Source: Microcebus murinus (lineage: Eukaryota > Chordata > Mammalia > Primates > Cheirogaleidae). From it: a stretch of 64,000 nt of DNA. The position numbers were made by a program, and so were the translations under genes. Positions within the stretch are counted from its first letter, which is position 1, and every line of letters begins with the position of its first letter. A model generated the notes under the pieces. The model did no database searches and was not told where the DNA came from. It was given only the letters and a program-made list of their open reading frames with translations. Below are positions 53,067 through 64,000 of this stretch, piece after piece. The stretch is from assembly GCF_040939455.1 (NCBI RefSeq), contig NC_134115.1:22576727-22640726 (forward strand), read 5' to 3'.

Positions 53067-54188
53067 AAAATGTTCAATTTTTAAAAGAAAAACTATTTCT
53101 TTGGAAGCTCAAGCTCAACTCTTAATTTTCCCCTGAACCTAGTAATTAATAACTATCATTCTTCATTAAGCTCTTCTTGCATATTACTTCATGGTGTAAG
53201 TTATTTTTATTCCAGTCTCTAGTTCTCTTAGTGAGAATACTGTTCTTATACTTCATCGTATCTATTATTAATTAATGCCAAGTGCTACTGGACTATACGG
53301 GCCTCTATTTTTAAATTCAGCTCTGGTTTATTCTTTGGCTTACAGGTTACTTATAAGTATGTTTTGATATTTTCAAATGTATATAGATATTTAATTATCT
53401 TTTGATAACAAGTAACTTGATTGCCTCATGGTAAAAGAATATAATTTCTACGAATCAATCTTTTGAATTTTGTGAGACTTAATGGCCGAGTTCATGATCA
53501 ATGTTAACAAATATTCCATGTGCTTAAAAATGATATATATCCTCCAATTGTTCTTTATACATCCATTATATCAAGCGCATTTATTACAGTGTAGATTTGT
53601 TAATGTGCTTTGCAGTTCTATCAATTTTGTTTTATTTAGAATGGAATCATTAATCTTCCTAATGAAACAAATCATTTATGAATATGTAGTAACACTACAG
53701 CTCTTCAGTAAAAAGAAATAAATATATCTAGCTAATATTTAACTTATATATTATTTTATTCTTTTTACTTTCAAACATTCTATGTTCATATTAGTTATGT
53801 TTCTTATCAATAGAACATAATGTTGTTTTTTGAAGCTAGACTATCTGTCTCTAACTAGAGACTAAGTCCATTTATTGTAACTGTGTTTATTGATACATTT
53901 ATGTTTGTTTCCATAATTATTTCCCTATAACAGTTTGGTTGTTATAATTCTATTATTTAGTGGTAATCCTAGGTATTTGATCACAGGTACCTAACAACAC
54001 AAAATCTAAAGTCATCCTCTTTTTCTAGACAATATGGAATTTAGAATGTTTTAACTAATTACCCATCTAGCTCTTGTGCCCATGTATGAGCTTCCCGTGA
54101 TTATAATGATATCTTGAATTTTTTAACCCTAGAAATTACTCATTACTGTTACTACTTTAAATAATCAATGTATATATAGATTTACAAA

Positions 54189-54635
54189 TAAAGTTGACCC
54201 TTAAACAAGGGTTTGAACTGGTTGTGTCTACTTATATGTAGATCTTCTTCTACATATAAGAAGAAAGCCCTGAGATGGGAAGACCAACCTCTTTTCTTCC
54301 TCCTCCTATGACTCAGCCTAGTCAATGTGAAGATGACCATGAAGACATTTATGATGATCCACTTCCACATAATGAACAATAAAATAATAATCTCTTCCTT
54401 ATGATTTTCTTAATAAGTTTCTTTCTATAGCTTACTGTATTATAAGAATATAGTATATGATACATATAACATACAAAATATGTATTAGTCAACTGTTGAA
54501 GTTATTGGTAAACCTTCCAGTCAACAGTAGGCTATTAGTTGTTAAGTTCTGAGGAAGTCAGAAGTTATATGTGAGTTTTCAACTGCAAGAGGGGTCAGTG
54601 TGCCTAACTACTGAGTTGTTCAAGGGTCAAGTGCA
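54189..54635 (+). mobile_element. Tigger (pogo-type Tc/mariner) transposon, internally deleted
   Basis: The left end agttgacccttaaacaagg mirrors the right end gttgttcaagggtcaagt, the Tigger1/MER2 inverted repeats. Around 54300-54385 the plus frame reads EDDHEDIYDDPLPHNEQ followed by a stop, the remains of the transposase C-terminus. Then cttatgattttcttaataag and gtcaacagtaggctattag, standard Tigger1 3' sequence. Most of the transposase is missing. Confidence 0.88.
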
Positions 54636-55225
54636 CATTCTTTGTTTTACTTCTTTTTGCAACTCATACTTTCCTTTGGTATCATTGATTTATTTCTAAA
54701 GAACATTCTGTAAAATGTACTCTTCACAGTCTTTTGGTAGTCAAAACATTTTTGGAAGGTTCAGAAAATGACTTTATTTTACTGTCACTGAAAAATCATT
54801 TCACTGGATATAGAATTCTAGACTAACACTACTTCAAAGATGTCATTTCACTGACTTCTAGCTTCCATTATTTCTGAGAAGAAATCAGCCATCTGGGCGA
54901 TCTAGTTTTCTCTGGATCCTTTTCATATCTTCTGTTTGATTTAATTCTTAAACCTGTAGTTTAAAGTTTAATTCCTCAGAATTCTTATCTGTTATCTCTG
55001 AAAACTGCCTTTCCATCATTCTCGAGTCCCTCTATTCAGATTCACAATGAAGCACGTATCAGACATTTTCACACGGACCTCAGGGTTCATCTCTCCTTTG
55101 GACTTCCTAGAACCTCTTCTCTGGGCTGCATTCTGTGTAACTTGTTCAGTTCTATATTTCACTTACCCTCTAACTTCAGCCATGAATAATCTGCTATTTA
55201 ATCCATTCTCTGCAACATTCACATG

Positions 55226-55400
55226 TTTCTCTCTTTCTTTCTTTTCTGCCTCCCTCCCTCCATCCCTTCTTCCTTCCTTCCTTCCTTCCTTCCTTCCTTC
55301 CCTCCCTCCCTCCCTCCCTCCCTCCCTCCCTCCCTCCCTCCCTCCCTCCCTCCCTCCCTCCCTCCCTCCCTCCCTCCCTCCCTCCCTCCCTCCCTCCCTC

Positions 55401-55490
<90 letters not shown>

Positions 55491-55570
55491 CTTTCTTTCC
55501 TTTCTTTTCTCTCTCTCCTTCCTTCCTTCTGTCCTCCCTTCCTTCCTCTATCCCTCCTTCCTTCTTTCAT
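55226..55570. repeat. Long polypyrimidine tract: (CCTT)n (CCCT)n (CTTT)n
   Basis: From 55263 to 55530 there is not a single purine on the plus strand (268 bp). Blocks run about 55270-55300 CCTT, 55301-55400 CCCT, 55401-55490 CTTT, with mixed flanks. It adjoins the A-tail end of a minus-strand Alu monomer, so it probably grew from that tail. On the PCSK5 sense strand it is all purine. Confidence 0.97.
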
Positions 55571-55692
55571 TTATGACACGGAGTCTTGCTATGTTGTCCA
55601 GGCTGGCCTTGAATCCTTGGCTCAAGCAATCCTCCCACCTCAGCCTCCAGAGTAGCTGGGACTATAGGTGCACATCACCACACCTAGATTAT
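55568..55692 (-). mobile_element. Alu monomer-type fragment, minus strand
   Basis: acacggagtcttgctatgt, tgtccaggctggccttgaa, ctcaagcaatcctcccacc, ctcagcctccagagtagc and tgggactataggtgcacat: reverse-complement free-left-arm or single Alu arm. Confidence 0.85.
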
Positions 55693-56120
55693 ATGTTTCA
55701 TTTTTTGAAGTTCCTTTTCGAATCTGTCTGGTTAATTTTGATAGTCTTTTTTTTCCCTCAAGATACTTTTTTCAATATTCATTTCTTTATACATATAAAT
55801 TATACTGTATATAATAGTTTTAAAATATGTGAATCTAATTCCATTATTGTGTTTGCCACTCTCTTGTTTCAATGTTAATGTTTTCCCATTTTAGTTGATG
55901 AAATATCCATTTAGGAGAGTCATGTTGTTTGGGCTTTTATCTTTGTGAATTCTTTAAGAGTGGGGTAGGAAGCTCATTGCTGCCAAAAGATTTAAGTTTG
56001 CTTCTGCCACATATTTGGAGATAAATCAACACATTTGGAGGAACTGTTCAACAAAATTTAAAATTTGGGCTATGTAGGATGAGTTACAGTTATAAATCCT
56101 ATGAATGCTGTTAGGGATTC

Positions 56121-56234
56121 TTTTTTTTTTAGATATGAGGTCTCACTCTTGCTCAAGCTGGTCTCAAACTCCTGACCTCAAGCAATCTTTTTCAGTGTGC
56201 TAGGATTATAGGCACAAGCCACTGTGTCTGACCC
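56121..56234 (-). mobile_element. Alu arm fragment, strepsirrhine type, minus strand
   Basis: T-run, tgaggtctcactcttgctc, aagctggtctcaaactcctg, acctcaagcaatcttttt, gtgctaggattataggcac and ccactgtgtctgacc. A left arm only, with a small deletion before gtgctagg. Confidence 0.85.
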
Positions 56235-58539
56235 TGTCACTAATTCTTAAAGAGTAGTAGTTATTTATCCTCTTGTACCACCTACTACCCAAGCTAAGAA
56301 AGTCAAATATGTCCTTTGTCTCCTTGTGTGTAGGTTTCTTGTTCTGTTTTGTTTTCTTCTTCATATAGTTAAAGTACTGAAGATAGTGTCTCAGAGGTTT
56401 TGTTTTGTGCAGAATCCTCTCTCACCCCATTGGACCAACGCCTTGTGTCCTGCTATCCCTGGCTTGTTAAAATACAGATCCACGCTGCCTGGGATTAGTT
56501 GCTCATTCCAAACATGCATGTGCCCACCTAGTCTTACAGATCTGAGCTTTCTCAAAGAAATTCTCTTGGTGTCCCACTGGCTAAACCATGCACTAAAAAG
56601 TTCCTTAATACTTTCTTTGGAGTTTTAGATGTGTTATACTAGGAGAGATATAATGGAATATTTATTCTACCATATTACTTAAAAAATGGAAGAACTAACT
56701 TGGTTCTGTATTCCTAAAATGTACAAAGCTCTGCACAGATTACATGCATCATTAATACATAGTGAATGCTCCTGAGTGAATAACAGAGTGACTATCTCCT
56801 CATAAAAAGGCTTCTTGTAAAGATTTCTGTACATTACTCTACTTCATAATATATGAACCATTTTTGGGAGAGAGTGAAATTACCTGAGCTGAACGCTTAC
56901 TCTCCTGCTGATGCATATGCATTATATATCAGTCAAATAACACATTGCAGCTCACTGTAATTGAGGGTCCAACTGGCTAGCTCAACTACATTTAAATAGC
57001 CCACTCACTTCAGATGACCATAATCATTATCCCAGAAAAGTACCAGTCATCTTTTTTATTTTCATATCTTGGTCGGAATCAGTGTTTTGACATGGATATA
57101 GAACAGATCATAGAACAACAGATATCATCATGACCTCTTTGAAGTTCAAGTGTGTGAACAAGATTCTATTTTTTCCTAGTCCCAAAGAACAAGGGTGGTC
57201 AGCAAGAAGCATGGTTATGATATCAGTTAAACATAAAAGTCACAAAAACAAAAGCCTGAATTTTTGATGTATTTTTGTTCAGAGGCCATAGAGTATGACC
57301 ATTTGAAATATTTCCAGCACAGGGAGAAAAGTTTAGTGGATTTTAGTCCAGAAAGTGATATATGCATTATATTGTACTCTAACCCACATGCACCTAAGTG
57401 TAAACTTTACTAGCTAATTCTCATATAATAAATACTCGTTGGAAAATTAGTCATCAGTTAAGCTTTCTTGCATATGCTCACAATATTACAAAGACACATA
57501 ATTTCTGAGACTTCCAAAAGATAACTCAATTATGTAAATTATAATGGATTTATAGATCAATGACTTAAAAGAAATGGGACATGATCTAAAATAAAATGAA
57601 CTTATACAAGCTGAGAATGAAAAAATGCTTCATATTGCATCACTTCTCTGATTCTCCTAAGGACACTGTCATTGCTGTCAAATCCGTAGTAAATGTGAAA
57701 TTTTATTATGTAATTTTTACCTGAAAAAATCATTTTAGCTCTTGAAGGGCATTCTGACTTAAAATCATGCCAGTTTTTGTTCTATTGCTTTTTCTTACCA
57801 AGTTTTATCATCTACTCCATTACCTGTTCTTAACAATAAACCATTGTTATTAAAGGTTTACCAAAGTTTTACTTGGATTATCTTATTGAAAAGATAGAAG
57901 ATCTGACAAGAGAGTGGCTGTGAATTAATTGCTACATATCATGAACACACACACATTAGGTGAAGTGAGTGTGGAACATGAATTCATGGGGTGTGCTGTA
58001 TTTTGCTAAGTGGTAAGACACTGCCTTCCCTCCTACTTTTGCGTTTTCCTCTCATCACATCGCTCTGTGAACTTTGTTCTTCCATATGAGTTAGTGAGGG
58101 TGGAAATATTAACTTATTTGAGCTTTCACCACAGATCTGAAGACAAGATGTGAGTCAGCTCAGCAATGGATTGGAGACTTCAGGACACATACATGAGGTC
58201 TGCTTTTACACTTGCCATTGCTTTGCTCGAACGTCAAAATACACCCATAGGGAATCAAGCATTGGCAAGTGGAAAAAAGATGACTTTCTCTTTCATTCCT
58301 TTTTATGGAAAAACATCTTCAGGTGTTCATGGCTTCTGTCTACTCTCACCATTGCTATTCCCTTCTGACATCTGGTGTGCCTGTTCTTTCTTGCAGATTT
58401 TGCGTTTGTATGAACCTGAGTGAAAATCATTTAACAGTTTATTTTAAAAGCCCTCTTTGAAGTGGAGTGGAGAGCCAGAAATAGGGAAATGCTCTGCAAC
58501 ATATCATTCAAAATTGAAGTTCCTGTCTGCCCATATCGT

Positions 58540-58730
58540 GCATGATAACATTACCACCTTGTGTTCCTATTGCACACTCCAATTCTCGTAGTATTTTAAC
58601 CTCATTTTATTCTCACATCAACCCTGTGAAGCAGGCAAAACAGTTATTATTTCTCTTATTTTACAATAGAGAAAATCTGGTAAGATGGTAATTGGAAGGT
58701 ACAAAATGTAGCAAGGCAAGGTCTAGACCA
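58540..58730 (-). repeat. MIR SINE fossil
   Basis: Reverse-complement MIR: cctcattttattctcacatc, aaccctgtgaagcaggc, attttacaatagagaaaatc and 'agcaaggcaaggtctagacc'-like end. Confidence 0.5.
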
Positions 58731-59744
58731 GGGTCTCCTGGGTCCTTGTATAATGACTTTCTACCTATTCCAGCAAGACTCATAGGGGTCCATGTTTCTG
58801 ACTCTTCAAATGATTGCCAAGATCTCATGACTTCTTTGCTGATACCCTACTTTTTGCCTCCTATTGATGCTGTGTAAGGAAGAAGTGACTTTATTCCTGT
58901 GTTAGAACTGATGGCAGGACATTGGATAGTATATTTTAGAGAACCTCCATGATATAGAATTTGAGTTAAAAGAAAAAAATACCAAGAATCTTCTTAAAAA
59001 TGAAAGATCAGTAAGCATGGAAAATAGCTGAAAATGGATTACCACTCTGTCTTCAGTGAAAAGCTTACCAAAACTCAAGAAACATATTCAGCAAAAAAAT
59101 TAAATTAAAAATTTTAAGAAGCAAAAAAAAAAAAAAAATCACATAGTGTATTTTGTGGTGATTAGTTTTTGTGACTCAATTACAGTAATATCTTCTGAAG
59201 TAACTGCAAGTACACAAAGTCCACAAGGTCTCAAAAATGTTAATTTTTTTATTATAGTGGGAAGAGAATTGGGAAAACTTGTTCAAAATAAAAATAAATA
59301 GATACATAGAATAATACAAGATTAGGTTCAGAGAGCTTTTGATAGCCTAATACTGAAAGAATCTTAGGCATAAACTCTCAAATTATGACAATTTTTATAC
59401 TTAGCAATAGACATTGTGAATTCTTCTTTTGGTCTTCAGGAATAAATGTTCATATTTTTAAGAAATTAATAAAAGTTAGCATTCATTAACTGCTCCACCA
59501 TCTGACAGATATCATGTTGTAGACAAGGAAAATAATGAAAAGTGTATTTTATAGTATTAAGTAATAATTGGTCGCTATTGTTAATTAGTATCAGATATGT
59601 CAAATGTAAATGACTAGTAAGTTTAAAAAAAGAAGAATATTTCTTTTGGTAGGTTAAAAGTATTGTCAGTCTGACATACATGCAAGCGCAGGTAAAAACT
59701 AGTGAAATCTGAATAAAATCTGAAGATTGCACTAATTGCAATAT

Positions 59745-59885
59745 CTTGGTTTTGATATTGTACTGTAATTATCTACATTGTTACCATTGGGGAAAAGTAG
59801 GTGGAGGGTACAGGGGTCCTCTGTACTATTTTTGGAACTTCCAGTGAGTTTATAATGATTTCTCCAAAAAGTGTATTTAAAAAAT
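59745..59885 (+). mobile_element. L1M-type 3' end fossil
   Basis: Plus-strand L1M tail: ttttgatattgtactgtaa, ttgttaccattggggaaaag, ggagggtacaggggtcctct and atgatttctccaaaaag. Confidence 0.65.
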
Positions 59886-61199
59886 CATTGTAGATCTGAA
59901 GAATTGGCAGTTATTTATAAGATCAGTTGTGATTCACAAAGAATATTTCAGTCAGAACACAAATAACACTGGCAATAAAATAATGCCAAAATAAACAAAA
60001 CTCAAGTGGTCAATAAGGTGCTTTAAATGTGTTCTCTCACCCCTGCCACTTGGCTTCTTTCTTGTCCTCCCCAGGATAGACCTCTGACATCTCTTTTTCT
60101 CCTTCTACCTGCCCCAGCCTAAAAGAATAACTTATTATTCATTGCTAACTGAAAGAACATAACAAATTATGCTAGCACATGTCTAAATGAATGAATAAGT
60201 AGCTTGGTTTTTCAGAAAACCCATTTCTTCCACTCGCTTCAGTTGCTCTCTCAAATATAATGTTGTAAGGAACAAGGAAGAACAGGAAAAACCCAAGACA
60301 GGCAGGTATGTATGTCCGCATGCCTATATCCTGATCAAGACAGGAACCACCTCCTTATTCATCTACCTTTCTTCCCACCCGAATCTTATGGATCAACAGC
60401 AACAAGGCAGCAGGTATGAGAGATCCCTGTTGAGGAAATATGCTAATCACGATGCTCAAACAGGACCCCCCTTTCTTGGTTCCTGGGTTCATACTCCAAA
60501 TTTACCCCTGCCGTCCTTTTTGGCTTTTCCTTTTGCTTTAAATGATTAGTTTTCCATGCTGTATTTGAGCTTGTTTCTATGAAAAAAAGATTGCCCACGT
60601 CTGTCTGTATTCCCAGGTGATTCCATGATGCTATTTCTTCCACACTGGGTCTATCATGGCTCTAACGTCCTGCTCCTGAAGCTCTCTAACCTCTTTTGGG
60701 GGGTTTTGTTGATCCTCTGATATTTAATTCCACTACTTTTTACTCCATGGAGTCAGATCTTTGCAAACAGCCTGAGCTATTTTCTACCACAAATGAAGGA
60801 CGGAGAAATTGTCTCCTCTAACCCTTGAGTATGAATGGACAGAAATTAGCCATTCTTGTTGATTCATCTTGGGCCTGTTCTCAGTGAGCTGGGAGTCAAG
60901 TGCTTTCTCTTAAAAATTCACAAATGTGGATCTGGAGGATCCAGTTCTTCCCTGGAATTGGAGGGGTCAACATGATGCCCTTCTTTTCCATCAGACATCT
61001 ATCAGCTCTGCTAAGTACTACCTACAATCCCAGAAAATAGAAATACGAATCAATCATTCTAAGTAAGCAATAACCTGTCAGGAATGCTGTTTTTATTTTC
61101 TTGAAAATTACCAAAGTACCTCCCATGAAATATTTTAGCTAACACTATTAATCTCTCTCTCTTTTTGCCTCCCTCCTGCCATCCTTCCTCAAGTCCAAA

Positions 61200-61310
61200 T
61201 AATTCATATACTATGTCCTAGGTATTTTAGAAGCATGGGGCATACAAAGTTGAATAATCCAAGGCTGTGGTGCTCACAATCTTGGTGGGAAAGATCTGAG
61301 TAAAAGATTA
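61200..61310 (-). mobile_element. Possible L2 3'-end fossil
   Basis: Weak reversed L2 resemblance: actatgtcctaggtatttta, gcatggggcatacaaagttg and ctcacaatcttggtggg. Confidence 0.4.
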
Positions 61311-62454
61311 AGAAAATCTTTTCACCTTAACTATGGAAAAATTACTTTGGTTTAACTTTCTAGCTTTGTTCTCCTTGTTATCTGATAAAGGTAGGATGTC
61401 AGCTACCAGGCGACACTGCTTATGGTAAAAATGAACCCTGGCTGGTGAATTACCATGAACTGGGAGATCGGTGACCAGAACTACAAATGTGTGTTGGGAG
61501 GTCTTAGCACTGAGCTTCGGAGATTAGTCCCTAGAAATGGAGTGTGGCATTCCTTGCACAGCCCTGGAAGCTATATTCATAGGCCATTGCAAGAAATATT
61601 GTCCTTATGAGCATGGGGTTTCTAAGGCAAAGTGACTCTCACACTCACTCACATAGCTCATTCCTCACAATCGAGGTGTCACTTGGGAGGCAATGTTAGG
61701 ACAGAGGAGAAACAGAAAATAGTCTTGGGACTGTGGATCACACTTGCTGAAGAAATACAACTGATACTGCTGTATCCTAGAAAAACAGAAGAATTACCTC
61801 TGGTGTCCTACTGAGTTCTATGGCTCTCACTGACTAATTGAACCCAAGATCACTGACAGGGGTATTGCGAGACTTATGCAAAAAATTACCAAGTATTATG
61901 CTACGTGCTAATCAAGGTTTATGTACAAGGTGTTATAAGAATTTCTGCTCCAGTTGTTCTGATTTGGGGTTGGTGCTTGTGAAAATGCTTGGTATGCAAT
62001 CTAAACAACTTCCTCCTCCTTACACCTGAACTGATTTTGCTATAATTTCACATCATCATAATTAAAAGAAAATTTCATAATTAGAACTCAGTAAAGCATG
62101 AAATATGAAGTGTTCACTGAGTCTATATGCTATATGCTAAGAGACTGGGAAAGATCTATAAAGATAATGAAAGAAATAATGACCTGTATCAAATTATAAT
62201 TTTGATTTTTGTGATCTAATTCTTTCCACATATATTTCTCTTCTCCAAATGTACACTGGAAACTGCCTCATATAAATATTTCTGAAGTAGCAGAGCAAGA
62301 GACCAGGATGCTAGATTGTATCCTAAACAGACAGTATTTCAACTTTACCTATATTCTTGTATTTAGGTAAACTTCAATCTTATGATGATTATTATTATGA
62401 CTTAATTATACCTAATGAGACTACTCCCATGACCTGAGTCATAATTAATTTACT

Positions 62455-62570
62455 TTTTTGAATCACTCATTCAACAATTATCAATTGAGTACCAATCATG
62501 TGCTTAACAATATACTAGTCACTAAGGATTTACTAGTGAGAAAAACAGACATGTTATGATATACTTTCAA
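62455..62570 (-). mobile_element. L2 LINE 3'-end fossil
   Basis: Reversed L2 end: atcactcattcaacaattat, tgagtaccaatcatgtgc and actagtgagaaaaacag. Confidence 0.6.
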
Positions 62571-63404
62571 TAAATTCTATTGGTCAAGAAATCCTGAATA
62601 ATAGACAATAATTCACAAGTCTATGTTCATTTAACAGTAAAAGTATTTAATGGATCTGTTTCTACTTGTTTTTGTTAAAACACTAGGTAAAGATACCATT
62701 CAATATCTATAGACTGTAACATGGGATAAAAATACTTGCTGTTTTGCTCAAAATCTGTTAATGATTGACTGATGGAGAAAGATGATACTATAAATGTTTG
62801 ACTTTGCTCTGCTCGAGACTGCTTCCAGATTACGAGCAAACTGTCAAAACACTTCTGAAGACGTGAAAGGAGGGTCAAAAACAGGCGACTATTACATAAT
62901 CCTATTTGTCTGAAATACAAGTGAACAGAGGCCACAGAATTCTGATCCGAGGGCTCTCTTGGTGTTACCAAGTTCTTTCTGCAATATGCTTCCGGGTTTA
63001 AGAAGTTGGGCGGTGCCTGGTCCCAGGGTTGCTTTGCACTCTGAGTTGGAGATCCTAAAGTACAGATAAGAAGCTCCCCAAAACCATTTTATGTTCAGTG
63101 AACCACCACATTACCATTTCAACTTAGCTATGCCAAGCAACTGCTAGCCCTTCTGTTTACTGGACAGCTATTTCTGGTTCTCTTTACAGAGTTCATCACA
63201 GCCATTTCTGTATACATTGGGAGATTATCTATATTATGAAAGTACTAAACCAACAATTAAGGAATGCCTCCTTTCAAAACATGGAATTTATTATAATCTC
63301 TAATTATCAATTCAACATTTTAGCATATATTGATACATCGTATTTTACTTAGAAATAATTTATGGGATGGGTTTTTATTATGATAGAATGTGAGTGAGTT
63401 TTTG

Positions 63405-63598
63405 AACAGGAATTTGCAAATGTTTTCTGTAATGGGCCAAGTAGTAAATATTTTAGACTCTATGGGAATACATACAGTCTCTAACACATATTCTTTTTCC
63501 TTTTTTTAAACCCTCTGAAAGCATAAAAACCATTCTCAGCTAGAGAGTCACTGGGCAAATCTGACCTAGAGATTATAGGCTGTCTGTCTCTGATTTCT
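63405..63598 (+). mobile_element. hAT-Charlie-type MITE fossil
   Basis: Left part aatttgcaaatgttttctg, taatgggccaagtagtaaat, attttagactctatggg; right part aaatctgacctagagatt and ataggctgtctgtctctg. This is the order of a common mammalian non-autonomous element with 'ttggcaaact' type ends. Diverged; exact name not assigned. Confidence 0.6.
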
Positions 63599-63839
63599 AG
63601 GCATGAAGGTTAAACATGGTCATAGTCATTTATGTCTTCTCGAGAACCAAAAAACATACGCTTCTACCTTTTCTGCCTCTACTTGCTGTGATTTGATATT
63701 GATACGGAATGCTGTTTTATGTAAATTAATCAGTCCAATAAGTATAATGTGTCATATCCACTGAAATGATAATTTCATTTGAAAGAATACTTAACACAAT
63801 GTGCAATTTAGACATCAAATCAATGAAGGTAGTAAGGAT

Positions 63840-64000
63840 CACTTATGTATTATTTGCCACATAGTTTCATCTAGGTTCTCATATTTAATTTTATTTGATC
63901 TCTCTAATAATCTAGCACTATGCGTACTTTTTTTCCTGCTTCATAGGTAAGAAAACTGAGATTCTTATGGTTTAAGTGACTTTGCCAAGGTAATACTGCC
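63840..64000 (-). repeat. MIR SINE fossil, cut by the window end
   Basis: Reverse-complement MIR: ttttatttgatctctctaat, cttcataggtaagaaaactg, agattcttatggtttaagtg and actttgccaaggtaa at the edge. Confidence 0.7.

Larger units (their letters stand above)
53090..55950 (-). mobile_element. Old L1 fragments, minus strand, broken by later insertions
   Basis: Reverse-complement L1M-like phrases occur at 53470-53600 (ttttgtgagacttaatgg, attccatgtgcttaaaaatg), 54790-54900 (ggatatagaattctagac, ctgagaagaaatcagcc) and 55695-55760. Tigger (54189-54635) and a pyrimidine tract plus Alu monomer (55226-55692) lie between. Whether all pieces are one L1 copy is inference. Confidence 0.5.

Noticed and set aside
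55047..55655. Open frame of about 200 codons, plus strand, rich in LPPS and FFLS
   Set aside because: It is only the translation of the CCCT/CTTT tract and a neighbouring Alu piece; low-complexity frames stay open by composition. The minus frame (KKER, GGRE repeats) is the same artefact.

Overview
The window is vertebrate nuclear DNA from a primate, most likely a strepsirrhine of the lemur type. The evidence is the repeats. Four of the dimeric Alu elements carry the strepsirrhine linker with the motif attaattggcc, and a fifth carries a close variant. A short LINE-1 insertion at 30388-30509 ends in the 'gtacccccataatatgcc' plus A-tail 3' end that I associate with lemur L1. The species assignment is inference from memory of these families; no search was run. 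The sequence is AT-rich and has almost no open reading frame of meaningful length, as expected for intronic DNA.

The only gene I can support is on the minus strand: an internal part of PCSK5 (proprotein convertase subtilisin/kexin type 5, PC5/6). Four coding exons are present, in transcription order 49490-49578, 45835-46007, 26136-26348 and 14716-14816. They splice in frame (entry phase 2, then phases 1, 0, 0, exit phase 2), all with GT..AG borders. Together they encode 190 whole codons plus split-codon bases from the middle of the subtilisin-like catalytic domain. They contain the catalytic His (HGTRC), the oxyanion-hole Asn (SGNGG) and the catalytic Ser (GTSASAP). The exon with the catalytic Asp, the exon that follows the Ser exon, the promoter and the 3' end were not found and should lie outside.

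Everything else is intron. Intron lengths seen are 3,482, 19,486 and 11,319 bp, with at least 14.4 kb upstream of the first visible exon and at least 14.7 kb downstream of the last. The introns hold Alu elements (both strands, several with intact target-site duplications), many MIR and L2 fossils, L1 fragments, one solo MLT1 LTR with intact ends and TSD, DNA transposon fossils (Tigger, MER5A-like and other hAT-like pieces), and simple repeats that include a 268-bp pure pyrimidine run. One 192-bp hAT-type element at 12033-12224 has matching terminal inverted repeats and a perfect 8-bp target duplication, so it looks comparatively young.

Region by region: 1-14.7 kb, 3' flanking intron with two Alus, old L2/MIR pieces and the hAT insertion; 14.7-26.3 kb, Ser exon, an 11.3-kb intron with two Alus and an L1M tail, then the Asn exon; 26.3-46.0 kb, a 19.5-kb intron with MLT1, the young L1 tail and one Alu, then the S1-pocket exon; 46.0-49.6 kb, a short Alu-free intron and the His exon; 49.6-64 kb, an intron with a dense nest of L1, Alu, Tigger and a long polypyrimidine tract. 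I found no undescribed biological system. The most unusual items are the hAT insertion, the back-to-back inverted Alu arms at 52778-53066 and the long pyrimidine tract.
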